Shown here piece by piece: positions 34,042-43,358 of a stretch of 64,000 nt of DNA. Source of the DNA: Pseudanabaena sp. lw0831 (GTDB lineage: Bacteria; Cyanobacteriota; Cyanobacteriia; Pseudanabaenales; Pseudanabaenaceae); assembly GCF_016584665.1 (NCBI RefSeq), contig NZ_BBJB01000065.1, positions 1-64,000 of the forward strand, in the 5' to 3' direction. The notes under the pieces were generated by a model. The model was not told the origin of the DNA. It was given only the letters and a program-made list of their open reading frames with translations, and searched no databases. Both the position numbers and the translations under genes were made by a program. Position 1 is the stretch's first letter. Each line of letters opens with the position of its first letter.

Positions 34042-36531
34042 ATGACTCTGCTTACTCTTTTTCCACAATGTCAAGATTTAAAAGCACAGGTTGAAGCCAT
34101 CTTACAACTTTTGCAGCAGGAGCCAAATTTGCGATCGCAGCAGGATGGTAGCGTTGTTCAGTCTTCTTTAAGAAAAGCGATCGCACCCACCTTTGAGATT
34201 GTCTTTGCAGGGGCTTTTAGCGCAGGTAAATCGATGTTGATTAACGCGCTGCTAGAAAGGGAGTTGCTGTATAGTGCCGAGGGACATGCGACGGGGACGG
34301 AATGTAAAATTGCCTTTGCCAAAACTGGCGAAGAGCGGGTTGTATTAACGTTTCTCAGTGAAGTAGAAGTACGCGAACAGGTGCAAGCGCTGTCTCAGTT
34401 AATTGGACAGGTTGCGCCAATAAATATCAATCAACCTGAAGCGCTCAAGCAGTTGCAAACTCTAGCTCTGAGTGTGATCGAGCAAGAAGGTGGTAAGAGT
34501 AAATCAAAACGAGCCAAAGATGCTGATGCTTTGAATCTTTTGCTGGAAGGGTTCACGAATAACCGCGATCGCATTAAATCGACAGCAAATGCCACCTATT
34601 CAATGGAACAGTTTGGTTTTGAGAATCTTAAAAAAGCCGCCGACTATGCTCGCCGTGGCGCAAATAGCGCCGTCCTGAAACGGGTGGAATACTATTGCAA
34701 TCATCCACTTTTAGAAGATGGCAATGTGATTATCGATACCCCAGGGATTGATGCGCCAGTTAAAAAAGATGCGGCATTGACCTTTGACAAGATTCAACAT
34801 CCCGACACTTCTGCGGTGGTATTTGTCTTGAAAACAGCGGCAACTGGGGAGATGACTTCTGAAGAAACAGAACTGAGCGAAAAAATGCAAACTAATGCAG
34901 GAATTCGCGATCGCGTATTTTATGTGTTCAATCGCATTGATGAGACTTGGACTAATGACCAGTTGCGCGATCGCCTGCAAAATACGATCAACACCCAATT
35001 CCGCAATAGCTCAAAAATCTATAAAACTAGCGGTCTGCTTGGCTTCTATGGTAGTCAGATTAAAAATACGAGTGCTAGCGATCGCTTTGGGTTAAATTCC
35101 GTATTTTCTGAAAGCATCAAATCAGTCGGTGGTCAGGAAGGGACACCGCAGTTTGTCAATGAATTCAACAGTTATTGTCTGGTTTCTGGCAAGCTTGATA
35201 TTATCAAGTTCCCAATTCCTTACAATGTTTTAGAAACGAATGTGAAGAATGAGAAGTATGTGCGCTTACTCGCGGGTTTGGGAACTGGGCTAATCGGTCA
35301 ATTGATCAAGGATAGTGGCATTGAAGAGTTTCGCACGGCAATTACTCGATATTTAACCACGGAGAAGCGTCCTTTACTGTTTGCTGATCTTGCCGATGAT
35401 TTACAGCCAATTTGTATTGCATTGCGTCAGTCCTATCTGGAAGCTTGGCTACAACTAGAAAGTCAACCTCGCGATATTGACGCGATCAAGTCACAGGAGT
35501 TGCAGAAGCTCAGTCGAGATCTCAAAGAAATTGGCGATCGCCTCTACGAAGATATTGCCAAAGAAGTAAATGTTGCTGTGGCAAGCGATCGCAATGAATT
35601 TTTGGAAGCTGATTATTTGAAGCTTAAAACCAAAATGGTTAAGCGTTTAGATGAATTGATTGTCAATTTCTCGGTTGCTGTCGTACATCAACGCGCTCAG
35701 GCTAGTCATCGCCGTAATTCTGTCGTTCCAGTGATGGGAATTTTGGCTGAGGGATTCTATTTCTTAGCAAATGAGCTAGAGGATGTTTTGGTGGAATGCT
35801 CGAAAGAGATTGTTACCAATTTCTTCCAAAATTTGATTGAGAAGCTCAAAAAGACTGATTATTACCTCGAACTATATCGATTGCTCGGTAATGATGGCGG
35901 CACTGAGAGTTATCTCCAAAGCGTGATGTTGAATGCTTCTGATGCATTAGTAAATGAAGCTAAGACGGAATGCGATCGCTATGTGCGCGAACGTCCAACA
36001 TTTTATGCTAATGATACGGGTTCATTTCAGTTGCAACAAGCTTTATTCCAAGCCTGTCGTGGCTACGATTTTCAAAGCATGATTGAGTCTGAGCCAGCAA
36101 TTCGCCAGCTTTTACAGTTAGATTTTGAATTCAAGGTCAAGGATACAGTAATTCGTACTTTCCGTCAGACGATCAATCAAACTTTGAATACGCATTTATT
36201 GGCGGGTGCGGAGAAGCAAGGTGATGAGATTTTGCAGCAGTACGATCGCGCTCGTGCGTATCTTGCTCAAACTCTCGAAAAAGAAGCTCAAGCTAAAATT
36301 GATAATAATCGCCGCTTGCAAGGTGACATAAAGCAAAATATTGATGCTTATAATGCAGCAGTTTCTAACATTAATGCTTGTTTAGAAGCGATGCAATTGT
36401 CTCGTAAGAAGTTGCCAGCGATCAGTGAATCCGATCTATCGATTGTACCAACTGTGGCGATCGATGTCACCGATGCTGAGTCAGTTGCGATCGAAGAAAC
36501 CAACGCTTCATTACTAGATGATAAGTCCTGA
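34042..36531 (+). CDS. Bacterial dynamin-like GTPase
   Basis: 829 residues. The GTPase domain is complete: P-loop G57-AFSA-GKS64 (FAGAFSAGKSMLINALL), switch-I threonine in ATGTECKI, D232-TPG, and a FNRID base motif. Long helical stretches (residues ~450-820) form the stalk, including the coiled-coil end (EKEAQAKIDNNRRLQ). It resembles cyanobacterial dynamin-like proteins, which can remodel membranes such as thylakoids; that role is known for relatives, inferred here. A likely membrane-inserting hydrophobic patch lies at ~575 (VPVMGILAEGFYFLANEL). Stand-alone gene. Confidence 0.88.
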   Translation: MTLLTLFPQCQDLKAQVEAILQLLQQEPNLRSQQDGSVVQSSLRKAIAPTFEIVFAGAFSAGKSMLINALLERELLYSAEGHATGTECKIAFAKTGEERVVLTFLSEVEVREQVQALSQLIGQVAPININQPEALKQLQTLALSVIEQEGGKSKSKRAKDADALNLLLEGFTNNRDRIKSTANATYSMEQFGFENLKKAADYARRGANSAVLKRVEYYCNHPLLEDGNVIIDTPGIDAPVKKDAALTFDKIQHPDTSAVVFVLKTAATGEMTSEETELSEKMQTNAGIRDRVFYVFNRIDETWTNDQLRDRLQNTINTQFRNSSKIYKTSGLLGFYGSQIKNTSASDRFGLNSVFSESIKSVGGQEGTPQFVNEFNSYCLVSGKLDIIKFPIPYNVLETNVKNEKYVRLLAGLGTGLIGQLIKDSGIEEFRTAITRYLTTEKRPLLFADLADDLQPICIALRQSYLEAWLQLESQPRDIDAIKSQELQKLSRDLKEIGDRLYEDIAKEVNVAVASDRNEFLEADYLKLKTKMVKRLDELIVNFSVAVVHQRAQASHRRNSVVPVMGILAEGFYFLANELEDVLVECSKEIVTNFFQNLIEKLKKTDYYLELYRLLGNDGGTESYLQSVMLNASDALVNEAKTECDRYVRERPTFYANDTGSFQLQQALFQACRGYDFQSMIESEPAIRQLLQLDFEFKVKDTVIRTFRQTINQTLNTHLLAGAEKQGDEILQQYDRARAYLAQTLEKEAQAKIDNNRRLQGDIKQNIDAYNAAVSNINACLEAMQLSRKKLPAISESDLSIVPTVAIDVTDAESVAIEETNASLLDDKS

Positions 36532-36617
36532 TAGGGCAGAAAAGTATGTAGGGTGGGGGCATCCGCCCACAATCAACATATTTGCTTAGCTCAAACATCG
36601 TGCTAAGCTAAATCGTC

Positions 36618-37481
36618 ATGAAAACGGACACCCTATTTTACCAACTTTTTCAATCCTTCCATACACTACTGTTTGAGCTAATCGATCGCCCAACATCAGA
36701 AGCCGAAGGATACAAATTTAGCTCAGCCGAAATCAAAGAAAAAGCATTTCGGTTTGACGGCATCTTCATGCCCATAGCCCAAGACAAACCCATATTTCTA
36801 GCAGAAGTCCAATTTCAACCCAAAGAAGACTTCTACTCCGAATTCCTAGCTGAAATATTCCTGTATCTCAACCAATATCGCCCCATCCAAGACTGGCAAG
36901 CCGTAGCCATATTCGCCAGACACAACTGTGAACCAGCACCCGACAAATTCTGCCAAGAACTAATCACATCAGGAAGGATCATCCGCATACATCTAGAAGA
37001 CTTTCGGGAAGAAACAAACTCCCTTGGCATAGCGATTATTCAGCTAATATTAGCCTCAGAGAAACAAGCACCCAAAATGGCAAGAAACCTAGCCCAAAAA
37101 GTCGAGAAAGAAACAAATACCGATCTGAGAGATAACGTAGTAGAATTCATAGAAGCAGTATTGGTATACAAATTCCCAAAACTAAGTCGTCAAGAGGTTG
37201 AAGCCATGTTTACCCATAGCGATCTAAAGAAAACCCGCGTCTATCAAGAGGCAGTGCTAGAGGGCGAACAACGCGGTTTGCAAATTGGCAAACAAGAGGG
37301 TTTACAAAGACAGATTGCAATACTGCTTCGCCAACTGACACGCAAGTTCGGCAAAGTAACCCCTAGGGTGAAATCTCGGATTTCCAAACTTTCTGTGGTT
37401 CAGCTAGAAGATTTAGCCGAGGCAATATTTGATTTTGAAACTGCTGCTGACCTGAATGCTTGGTTGAAAAATCAGTCGTAA
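36618..37481 (+). CDS. DUF2887/Rpn-type nuclease-like protein with DUF4351 tail
   Basis: 287 residues. MKTDTLFYQLFQSFHTLLFELID and FRFDGIFMP, then KPIFLAEVQFQP (D and E-x-Q of a PD-(D/E)XK core) define the cyanobacterial DUF2887 branch of Rpn-like proteins. The last ~60 residues (LLRQLTRKFGKVTPRVKSRI, LEDLAEAIFDFETAADLNAWL) are a DUF4351 domain that often accompanies it. These genes are numerous in cyanobacteria and probably self-mobile or recombination-linked, but activity here is not shown. It lies after the dynamin gene. Confidence 0.85.
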   Translation: MKTDTLFYQLFQSFHTLLFELIDRPTSEAEGYKFSSAEIKEKAFRFDGIFMPIAQDKPIFLAEVQFQPKEDFYSEFLAEIFLYLNQYRPIQDWQAVAIFARHNCEPAPDKFCQELITSGRIIRIHLEDFREETNSLGIAIIQLILASEKQAPKMARNLAQKVEKETNTDLRDNVVEFIEAVLVYKFPKLSRQEVEAMFTHSDLKKTRVYQEAVLEGEQRGLQIGKQEGLQRQIAILLRQLTRKFGKVTPRVKSRISKLSVVQLEDLAEAIFDFETAADLNAWLKNQS

Positions 37482-37489
37482 GATCGTCT

Positions 37490-37734
37490 GGGTAATCACT
37501 GACAAAGACGACACTATCCAGACATTTACTTATGACAAACTTCACTCAAAAACAATATTTTAGAGATTGATGTTAAAGATAATTTCGCAACTCTATTAGG
37601 TCGTCTTTCAATTGACCATCAACAAAAAGCAAATGGCTGGGAGAGTTCATGTTATTTGATGCTCTTAAAAAAGCGATCCCTGTTTCTAAACAAGTTGCCT
37701 CGCTTGCAATGATAGCCAAAGCTTTAAAGGAAAT
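37490..37734 (+). pseudogene. Frameshifted remnant before algI
   Basis: Two overlapping frames give readable protein-like text: VKDNFATLLGRLSIDHQQKANGW near 37570-37640, then MLFDALKKAIPVSKQVASLA at 37649-37708 in another frame. Joining them needs a frameshift. The second frame, 29 codons, ends with TGA overlapping the ATG of the next gene (ATGA), so it may couple translation. No family recognised. Confidence 0.4.
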
Positions 37735-39198
37735 ATGATTTTCGCCTCAGCATTATTTTTATTTTTATTTTTACCAATTACCCTAGCAGGATATTTTCTG
37801 ATTAGCCCAAAGCTACTGTATCTACGGAATATTTTTCTATTGATCGTGAGCTTAATCTTTTATGCATGGGGTGAACCAGTTTATGTTTTCCTGATGATTG
37901 CCTCTATTTTGCTGAACTATATAGCTGGGCTAATGCTACATCTTCAGCGACAAAAACTGATCGTATCCATTAAAGAACATGAAATACTTTTAATCTCTAT
38001 TGTCAGCAATTTAGGATTGTTATTCTATTTTAAATATGCCAATTTTTTCATCAACAACCTCAACACAGTTCTGCACAATCTTTCAATCCCAACGATCGCA
38101 TATTCTCAAGTCCCATTACCAATTGGGTTATCCTTTTTTACTTTTCATGCAATATCCTATGTGATCGATGTTTATCGGCAAGAAACCGATGCACAGTTAA
38201 ATCCCATTAATTGTGGATTATACCTGAGCTTATTTCCACAGCTAATTGCAGGGCCGATCATCCGCTACCATGATGTCTCCAAGCAAATTGTGTCACGGAC
38301 AGTGACTAGACCACAGTTTTCATCGGGGATTCAGAGATTTATTTTTGGATTAGCCAAAAAGACGATGATGGCAAATCCGTTAGGAGAAGTTGCCGATAAA
38401 ATCTTTGCCGTACCCGTGCATGAAGTCACCACAGGTATGGCTTGGTTAGGAATTGCTTGCTACACATTGCAAGTCTATTTTGATTTCTCAGGATATTCCG
38501 ACATGGCGATCGGATTAGGACGACTTTTTGGATTTGAGTTTCTAGAGAATTTTAATTATCCATACATTGCCCAATCTATGCGTGACTTTTGGCGAAGATG
38601 GCATATTTCCCTATCGACTTGGTTTCGAGACTACCTGTATATTCCTATGGGTGGCAATCGTGGCTCTTCACTGCGGACATATCTCAATTTGTGGATAGTG
38701 TTTTTACTATGTGGGCTATGGCATGGAGCAAGTTGGAACTTTGTGATTTGGGGAGCCTTACATGGAGCCTATTTAGTGATTGAAAGAATAGGATGGCATA
38801 AATATCTCGATCGCTTATGGATGCCATTACGACATTTGTATACGTTATTACTAGTGATGATTGGATGGGTATTTTTTCGTTCGGAATCCCTGAGTCAAGC
38901 GATCGCATATTTAGGCAGTATGATTGGTGTTACTGATGCTGATGGGATCAAATATTTTACACTTCTCTATTTTGATTTAAAAACCTTAATCATCTTAATT
39001 GTGGGCTGTATATTAGCAACCCCAATAGCAAGTTGGATAGGCATACAATTGCAAAAGAGAATTATTTCTCCCCAATTTAGTCATCTTCAGCCTGTTTTAT
39101 ATGGTGGGTATTATTCTCTTTTAGTTAGTCTATTTATGATTTCCGCCGCCAGTTTAGCAGCAGGAACTTATAATCCATTTATCTATTATCGCTTTTAA
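37735..39198 (+). CDS. MBOAT-family O-acetyltransferase (AlgI-like)
   Basis: Membrane protein that moves acetyl groups across the membrane for polysaccharide O-acetylation. 487 residues, about 10-12 hydrophobic segments, with the catalytic His H330 in LLCGLWHGASWNFVIWGALHG and the family motif YFDFSGYSDMAIGLGRLFGF, and RDFWRRWHISLSTWFRDYLYIP. AAGGA lies 4 bp before the ATG, supporting this start. It pairs with the AlgJ-like gene 20 bp downstream. The polymer acetylated is unknown, perhaps an exopolysaccharide. Confidence 0.92.
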   Translation: MIFASALFLFLFLPITLAGYFLISPKLLYLRNIFLLIVSLIFYAWGEPVYVFLMIASILLNYIAGLMLHLQRQKLIVSIKEHEILLISIVSNLGLLFYFKYANFFINNLNTVLHNLSIPTIAYSQVPLPIGLSFFTFHAISYVIDVYRQETDAQLNPINCGLYLSLFPQLIAGPIIRYHDVSKQIVSRTVTRPQFSSGIQRFIFGLAKKTMMANPLGEVADKIFAVPVHEVTTGMAWLGIACYTLQVYFDFSGYSDMAIGLGRLFGFEFLENFNYPYIAQSMRDFWRRWHISLSTWFRDYLYIPMGGNRGSSLRTYLNLWIVFLLCGLWHGASWNFVIWGALHGAYLVIERIGWHKYLDRLWMPLRHLYTLLLVMIGWVFFRSESLSQAIAYLGSMIGVTDADGIKYFTLLYFDLKTLIILIVGCILATPIASWIGIQLQKRIISPQFSHLQPVLYGGYYSLLVSLFMISAASLAAGTYNPFIYYRF

Positions 39199-39218
39199 AG
39201 CTATAGACAGATTACTCC

Positions 39219-40349
39219 ATGCACCCAGAAAATCATCAAAACAGAGTATCTCGGATATTTGACAATCTATTGATTGCGACTTTTATAATTGGTCTATTTT
39301 TGCCTTTATTACTAACCCATAATCGCAAAGAATCGGCGACGGAAAAACGTAAACTTGCTGAGTTTCCTGAACTGAATTGGGATCAAAAAACTATACTCAA
39401 ATTCCCGTCACAGTTTGAATCGTTCTTTAATGACCATTTCGGCTTACGCGATCAGCTAGCTCAGGTTTATTCTTTGTATAGCATCATCTTAAAGAACTCC
39501 TCGAATCCTAAAGTGCTGATTGGGTTAGATGATTGGCTGTTTTATGTTAACCCAGGGGAAGGGAATAGTCTTGAGGATTATCGGAGAAATGATCCTTTCA
39601 CTCCAGAAGAACTCAGAAGCTGGAAAATCGGATTAGAAGCAAAACATAAGTGGTTGAAGCAGCAAGGAATCCCCTATCTTTTTGTAGTTGTGCCCGACAA
39701 ATATTCTATTTATCCAGAATATATGCCTGAGCATATTCGTCAAGTTGGTAACCAAACTCGCCTAGATCAACTAATAGAATACATGAAAGATTCGGACGTG
39801 CCAGTCCTAGATTTAAGACCTACATTGCTTGCCGCAAAGAAACAAGGACAATTGTTTTATAAAACCGATACTCATTGGAACGATTTTGGCGCAGCGATCG
39901 CACAACATGAAATCATCCGCACTATTCAAAAATTTTATCCAAATCTTGCTCCAATTAACTACTCTTGGCAGGATTTTGGATTGACAGAATACAAGTCAGG
40001 GGATATTGCGAATATGTTAAACATTTCATATTTTCTTAAAGAGATGGTTCCTGAACTACGCAAACCATTGCCCACATGTCATAAACATATTGTAGAGAAA
40101 CACCCTGAAGATCAAATGAAGGCGACTTTTTTTACGGATTGTGGTATTGATGCGCCAAGAGCGTTGATTTTTAGAGATTCATTTTTTATTGCCTTACAGC
40201 CCTATATTTCTCAATATTTTGCTAAGACTGTTTACGTTTGGGAATGGCCAGATATTAAGTTATTGGAGCAATATCTGCAATACAATCATCCTGAGATTGT
40301 AATCGAAGCCCGCGTAGAAAGGCATTTAAAGTTCATAAACCAAAAATAA
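39219..40349 (+). CDS. AlgJ/AlgX-like O-acetyltransferase
   Basis: 376-residue protein with an N-terminal membrane anchor (LLIATFIIGLFLPLLL) and an SGNH-like periplasmic domain. The catalytic D217-T-H219-W-N motif and nucleophile S321 (FRDSFF) of the AlgJ/AlgX family are present. It would transfer acetyl groups delivered by the AlgI-like partner to polysaccharide in the periplasm. No alginate synthesis genes are near, as is usual for cyanobacterial pairs. The pair is read in the same direction with no gap for a promoter. Confidence 0.88.
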   Translation: MHPENHQNRVSRIFDNLLIATFIIGLFLPLLLTHNRKESATEKRKLAEFPELNWDQKTILKFPSQFESFFNDHFGLRDQLAQVYSLYSIILKNSSNPKVLIGLDDWLFYVNPGEGNSLEDYRRNDPFTPEELRSWKIGLEAKHKWLKQQGIPYLFVVVPDKYSIYPEYMPEHIRQVGNQTRLDQLIEYMKDSDVPVLDLRPTLLAAKKQGQLFYKTDTHWNDFGAAIAQHEIIRTIQKFYPNLAPINYSWQDFGLTEYKSGDIANMLNISYFLKEMVPELRKPLPTCHKHIVEKHPEDQMKATFFTDCGIDAPRALIFRDSFFIALQPYISQYFAKTVYVWEWPDIKLLEQYLQYNHPEIVIEARVERHLKFINQK

Positions 40350-40521
40350 TTAGAGCTTGCAGAAAAAGAGACTAAGCGGAAAGTAAGAGGCAAAGAGAAA
40401 GAGAAAAACTCTGTGCCTGTCTACTAGGAAATTGCCAAGAAAGAGAATTAAAGCTAAAGAGCGGTTTCAGCGAAGGAGGAGCAGAGATGCGAACACCCCA
40501 TTTTTATCGATAAAGTATTGG

Positions 40522-40637
40522 TATAGCAACGCAAGAGATAGCTAGGACATAAAACCCAAAAGATGAGTGGCGGTGCGAAGCACCGCCACTCATCTTTTGG
40601 GTTTTGATTTGTCCTAGCTATCTCTTGCGTTGCTATA
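40522..40637. mobile_element. 116-bp near-perfect palindrome (MITE-like)
   Basis: Outer 27-bp arm from TATAGCAACGCAAGAGATAG and its complement, then a short mismatch around the GACAT/GATTTGTC flank, then an inner 55-bp palindrome with AAAACCCA ends and apex GTGCGAAGCAC. It is non-coding. It is the largest and most complete member of the palindrome family and may show its full-length form. No target-site duplication stands out. Confidence 0.8.
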
Positions 40638-40663
40638 GATTTGGTCAATAATATTCAGTCAGA

Positions 40664-40702
40664 CAAAAATATTTCTGAACACGTTATGTACAGAAATATC
40701 TT
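40664..40702 (-). terminator. Terminator of gltA
   Basis: On the minus strand, 9-bp stem ATATTTCTG / CAGAAATAT with a 13-base loop, followed by TTTTTG, 22 bp after the gltA stop. Confidence 0.75.
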
Positions 40703-40720
40703 TGTTGATAGCTATAGCTG

Positions 40721-41857
40721 TTAGCGATCGCTAATTGGCATATAGGTTACATCATGTAGTCCTGTATAAACCTGCGTTGGACGGAAAAGGCGATTATCGG
40801 AAAGCTGCTCTTTCCAATGCGCTAGCCAACCAGGCACACGGGCGATCGCAAAAATAGTTGTAAACAAATTACTAGGAATACCCAGTTTTTTGTAAACCAA
40901 TCCAGAATAGAAATCCACATTAGGATGAATCCCTTTGCTAGCTAACTTCTCATAGGCTTGCTTTTCTAGTTCTAGAGCAATGTCATAGTAAGGATCATGA
41001 CCAAACTCATCAAACATTTTATGCACTAAGTCCTGTAAAACGAGAGCACGGGGATCTTTGACTTTATAAATACGATGTCCAAAGCCCATGAGCTTTTCTT
41101 TGCGCTCAATCTTGCGCTCAAGGTAAGCAGTCACATTCTCAACCGAGCCAATTTCTTCGAGCATCATCATTACTTGCTCATTAGCGCCGCCATGTAATGG
41201 GCCAGCAAGAGTACCGATCGCTGAAGTCATTACCGCATAGGGATCAGTCAGCGTCGAAGCCGTTACCAAAGCCGCAAAGGTCGAAGCGTTAACTGTATGT
41301 TCTGCATGAAGAGTCAAACATACATCAAAAATATAGGCTGCGAGGGGAGCGGGAACCTTCTCGTTTAACATGTACAGAAAATTAGAAGCATAGTCCAAAT
41401 CATCGCGAGGCATCACAGGATCATTGCCTTGACGCATCATATGAAAAGCCGCCACCATTGTCGGTACTTTTGCTAGCAGTCTTACTGTCGCCTGATAAAT
41501 GTAGTCTGCATCATGAAAATTACCCAGAGGATAGAACATTCCTAATGCTGCGACACTTGTTTGCAGTGCATCCATCGGATGTGCATTATCAGGAAATGAC
41601 TTAATCATGTCGCGAATGCGATACTTAATTCTTCTTCTATGTGTGAGATCGTGCTCAAATTCTTCTAATTGTGTAGCTTTTGGCAATTCACCGAAGATTA
41701 GTAAGTAGCTGGTTTCAAGGAAATGGCTATGCTTGCAAAGATCCTCAATGCGGATACCTCGATATTCAAGCAAACCTGCCTGCCCATCAACATAACTTAT
41801 ATTGGACTGGGTTGCAGGAACCCCCTCTAAACCAGGCTTATATTCTCCGATCGCCAT
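40721..41857 (-). CDS. gltA: Citrate synthase
   Basis: Condenses oxaloacetate and acetyl-CoA to citrate, the entry to the TCA pathway. 378 residues, type II-like short form. Active-site residues stand in GPLHGGANEQ, GFGHRIYKVKDPRA and NVDFYSGLVYKKLG (His, His, Asp). The window also holds genes for malic enzyme and 2-oxoglutarate decarboxylase/SSADH. Start chosen at the first ATG; no ribosome site visible. A palindrome lies in the space shared with the psbY-like gene, which is on the same strand upstream. Confidence 0.96.
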   Translation of the reverse strand: MAIGEYKPGLEGVPATQSNISYVDGQAGLLEYRGIRIEDLCKHSHFLETSYLLIFGELPKATQLEEFEHDLTHRRRIKYRIRDMIKSFPDNAHPMDALQTSVAALGMFYPLGNFHDADYIYQATVRLLAKVPTMVAAFHMMRQGNDPVMPRDDLDYASNFLYMLNEKVPAPLAAYIFDVCLTLHAEHTVNASTFAALVTASTLTDPYAVMTSAIGTLAGPLHGGANEQVMMMLEEIGSVENVTAYLERKIERKEKLMGFGHRIYKVKDPRALVLQDLVHKMFDEFGHDPYYDIALELEKQAYEKLASKGIHPNVDFYSGLVYKKLGIPSNLFTTIFAIARVPGWLAHWKEQLSDNRLFRPTQVYTGLHDVTYMPISDR

Positions 41858-41944
41858 ATCTTAGCTACCTTACAAGATTAATTTTGTTTATTTCTTAGCT
41901 TATTTTATCGTTATGTATGCTTATGAATGTACATACCTAACAAT

Positions 41945-41997
41945 AAGCCGAAATATTAAGAGAGGACGCAAAGCGTCCTCTCTTAATATTTCGGCTT
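41945..41997 (-). terminator. 53-bp palindrome after the psbY-like gene
   Basis: 25-bp perfect arms (AAGCCGAAATATTAAGAGAG... to GACGC) with AAA loop, apex GCAAAGC; 11 bp past the psbY-like stop and 88 bp upstream of gltA. Confidence 0.85.
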
Positions 41998-42007
41998 TAA
42001 GCTGAAG

Positions 42008-42142
42008 TTATTGGAAAGGATTGTTACCTTGCTTGCCAAATAGGGAAGCTTCACCCTTGATTACAGCTTTTCCAAGGTTAAAAGCTGCCCAACCAGCTAC
42101 TAAAACAATTGGTCCCAATACGACTAATACTCTCCAATCCAT
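42008..42142 (-). CDS. psbY: Photosystem II protein Y (PsbY)-like
   Basis: 44-residue single-helix protein read directly from the minus strand: MDWRVLVVLGPIVLVAGWAA, then FNLGKAVIKGEASLF. The opening MDWRV and following helix match cyanobacterial PsbY, a small subunit at the edge of photosystem II next to cytochrome b559. The tail (GKQGNNPFQ) is a little longer than the usual ~39 residues. I rate the identity as likely, not certain; another small photosystem protein is the alternative. Upstream of gltA, separated by a palindrome. Confidence 0.7.
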   Translation of the reverse strand: MDWRVLVVLGPIVLVAGWAAFNLGKAVIKGEASLFGKQGNNPFQ

Positions 42143-42206
42143 ATATTTATACCAGTTTAAATAGAAATTACTTTTAGCTTTTATTATGACAGTAAAGCTG
42201 AAAATT

Positions 42207-42263
42207 GAAACCCCAAAAGTAGATGTGCGAGCAAAATTCGCGGATCTACTTTTTGAGGGTTTC
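42207..42263. repeat. Imperfect palindrome upstream of uppP
   Basis: GAAACCCC-AAAAGTAGAT and ATCTACTTTTT-GAGGGTTTC arms with mismatches and a decayed apex. Ends resemble the AAAACCCC-type family; between divergent psbY and uppP. Confidence 0.6.
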
Positions 42264-42305
42264 GCCGGTTCGTGATATATGTCGTTTGTCTAAATTTTAA
42301 TTTTT

Positions 42306-43148
42306 ATGGAATACTGGCAAGCTTTTGTTTTGGGGATCGTGCAGGGATTAACTGAATTTTTGCCGATTAGTAGCACGGCTCATCTGAAGGTAGTTCCTGC
42401 CATTTTTGGCTGGCGAGATGCTGGTATATCCTTTGATGCTGTGATTCAGCTTGGTAGTATTGCGGCAGTTGTTGGTTACTTTTGGAAAGATCTCAGTAAT
42501 ATTACGCTAGGCAGTATCAAAGCCGTCCGATCGCAAAACTACAAGTCCCAAGAATTTAAGTTGGCAATGGCGATCGCCCTTGGGACAATCCCAATTTTAT
42601 GTGGTGGTTTGCTGATTAAAATTTTTGTCCCAGACTATGACAAATCAGCTTTGCGAAGTTTGACCGCGATCGCGATCGCCTCGATTGTGATGTCGAGTTT
42701 ACTCGCCCTAGCTGAAATATTGGGGCAGAGAGGAAAAACCGAAAAGCGCCATTTTCAAAGAGTACGGGTAATTGACGGCATTTTGATGGGCGTAGCACAA
42801 ACGATGGCACTTATGCCAGGGGTATCGCGTTCAGGCTCAACTTTAACCGCAGGCTTGTTTTTAGGATTGGATCGCGTTGCCGCAACTAGGTTTTCTTTTT
42901 TGCTAGGCATTCCCGCGATCACCATTGGTGGGCTTGTTGAGTTAATCAGCTTAATTAAGAAAGGGTTTGGTGACGTTGGCGCAGTACAGCTTGCGATCGG
43001 GCTATTCTCATCGGTGATTTTTTCGTATTTAGCGATCGCATGGCTCTTGAAATTTTTTCAAACCCATACGACTTGGGTATTTGTAATCTATCGATTAATT
43101 TTTGGAGCGTTATTACTGACAAGTGTAGGGTTGGGTTGGCTCAAATAA
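42306..43148 (+). CDS. uppP: Undecaprenyl-diphosphatase
   Basis: Recycles the lipid carrier of cell-wall synthesis by removing phosphate from undecaprenyl diphosphate. 280 residues, about 7-8 membrane segments. Catalytic motifs QGLTEFLPISSTAHL near the start and PGVSRSGSTL (~177-186) are intact, as in BacA/UppP. Good length for the family. Stand-alone gene divergent from the psbY-like gene, followed by two hairpins. Also gives bacitracin resistance in other bacteria. Confidence 0.95.
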   Translation: MEYWQAFVLGIVQGLTEFLPISSTAHLKVVPAIFGWRDAGISFDAVIQLGSIAAVVGYFWKDLSNITLGSIKAVRSQNYKSQEFKLAMAIALGTIPILCGGLLIKIFVPDYDKSALRSLTAIAIASIVMSSLLALAEILGQRGKTEKRHFQRVRVIDGILMGVAQTMALMPGVSRSGSTLTAGLFLGLDRVAATRFSFLLGIPAITIGGLVELISLIKKGFGDVGAVQLAIGLFSSVIFSYLAIAWLLKFFQTHTTWVFVIYRLIFGALLLTSVGLGWLK

Positions 43149-43153
43149 ACCCC

Positions 43154-43196
43154 AAAAAGTAAAGAATGCGCGCTGCACATGCGTTCTTTACTTTTT
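43154..43196 (+). terminator. Hairpin after uppP
   Basis: 13-bp perfect outer arms (AAAAAGTAAAGAA and complement) around GC-rich loop; starts 6 bp after the stop and ends in T's. Confidence 0.75.
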
Positions 43197-43198
43197 GA

Positions 43199-43229
43199 AA
43201 ATAAATTTTCGCTTGGCGAAAATTTATTT
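43199..43229. repeat. 31-bp palindrome in the uppP-rplU gap
   Basis: 14-bp arms (AAATAAATTTTCGC) with TTG loop, apex GCTTGGC. Immediately follows the uppP terminator hairpin. Confidence 0.8.
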
Positions 43230-43358
43230 GTTTATTTCATGTATAGTTGTAGATCGCACGATCTTTCATGCTCGGATCGGGTTATTTAAAAAATTGGTGG
43301 AACTAGGTGAAACTAATTTCCCAATACCTGTACGGCATCTACTGAATATTTAAACACC

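Larger units (their letters stand above)
40350..40720. other. 371-bp spacer with a 116-bp palindrome
   Basis: No gene. It holds the long palindromic element 40522-40637 and the gltA terminator; the left 170 bp (A+G-rich) has no recognisable structure. Confidence 0.6.

Noticed and set aside
43230-43358. Ribosomal-protein leader upstream of rplU
   Set aside because: No recognised L21 leader fold; the region could only be tested by structure search and comparison.
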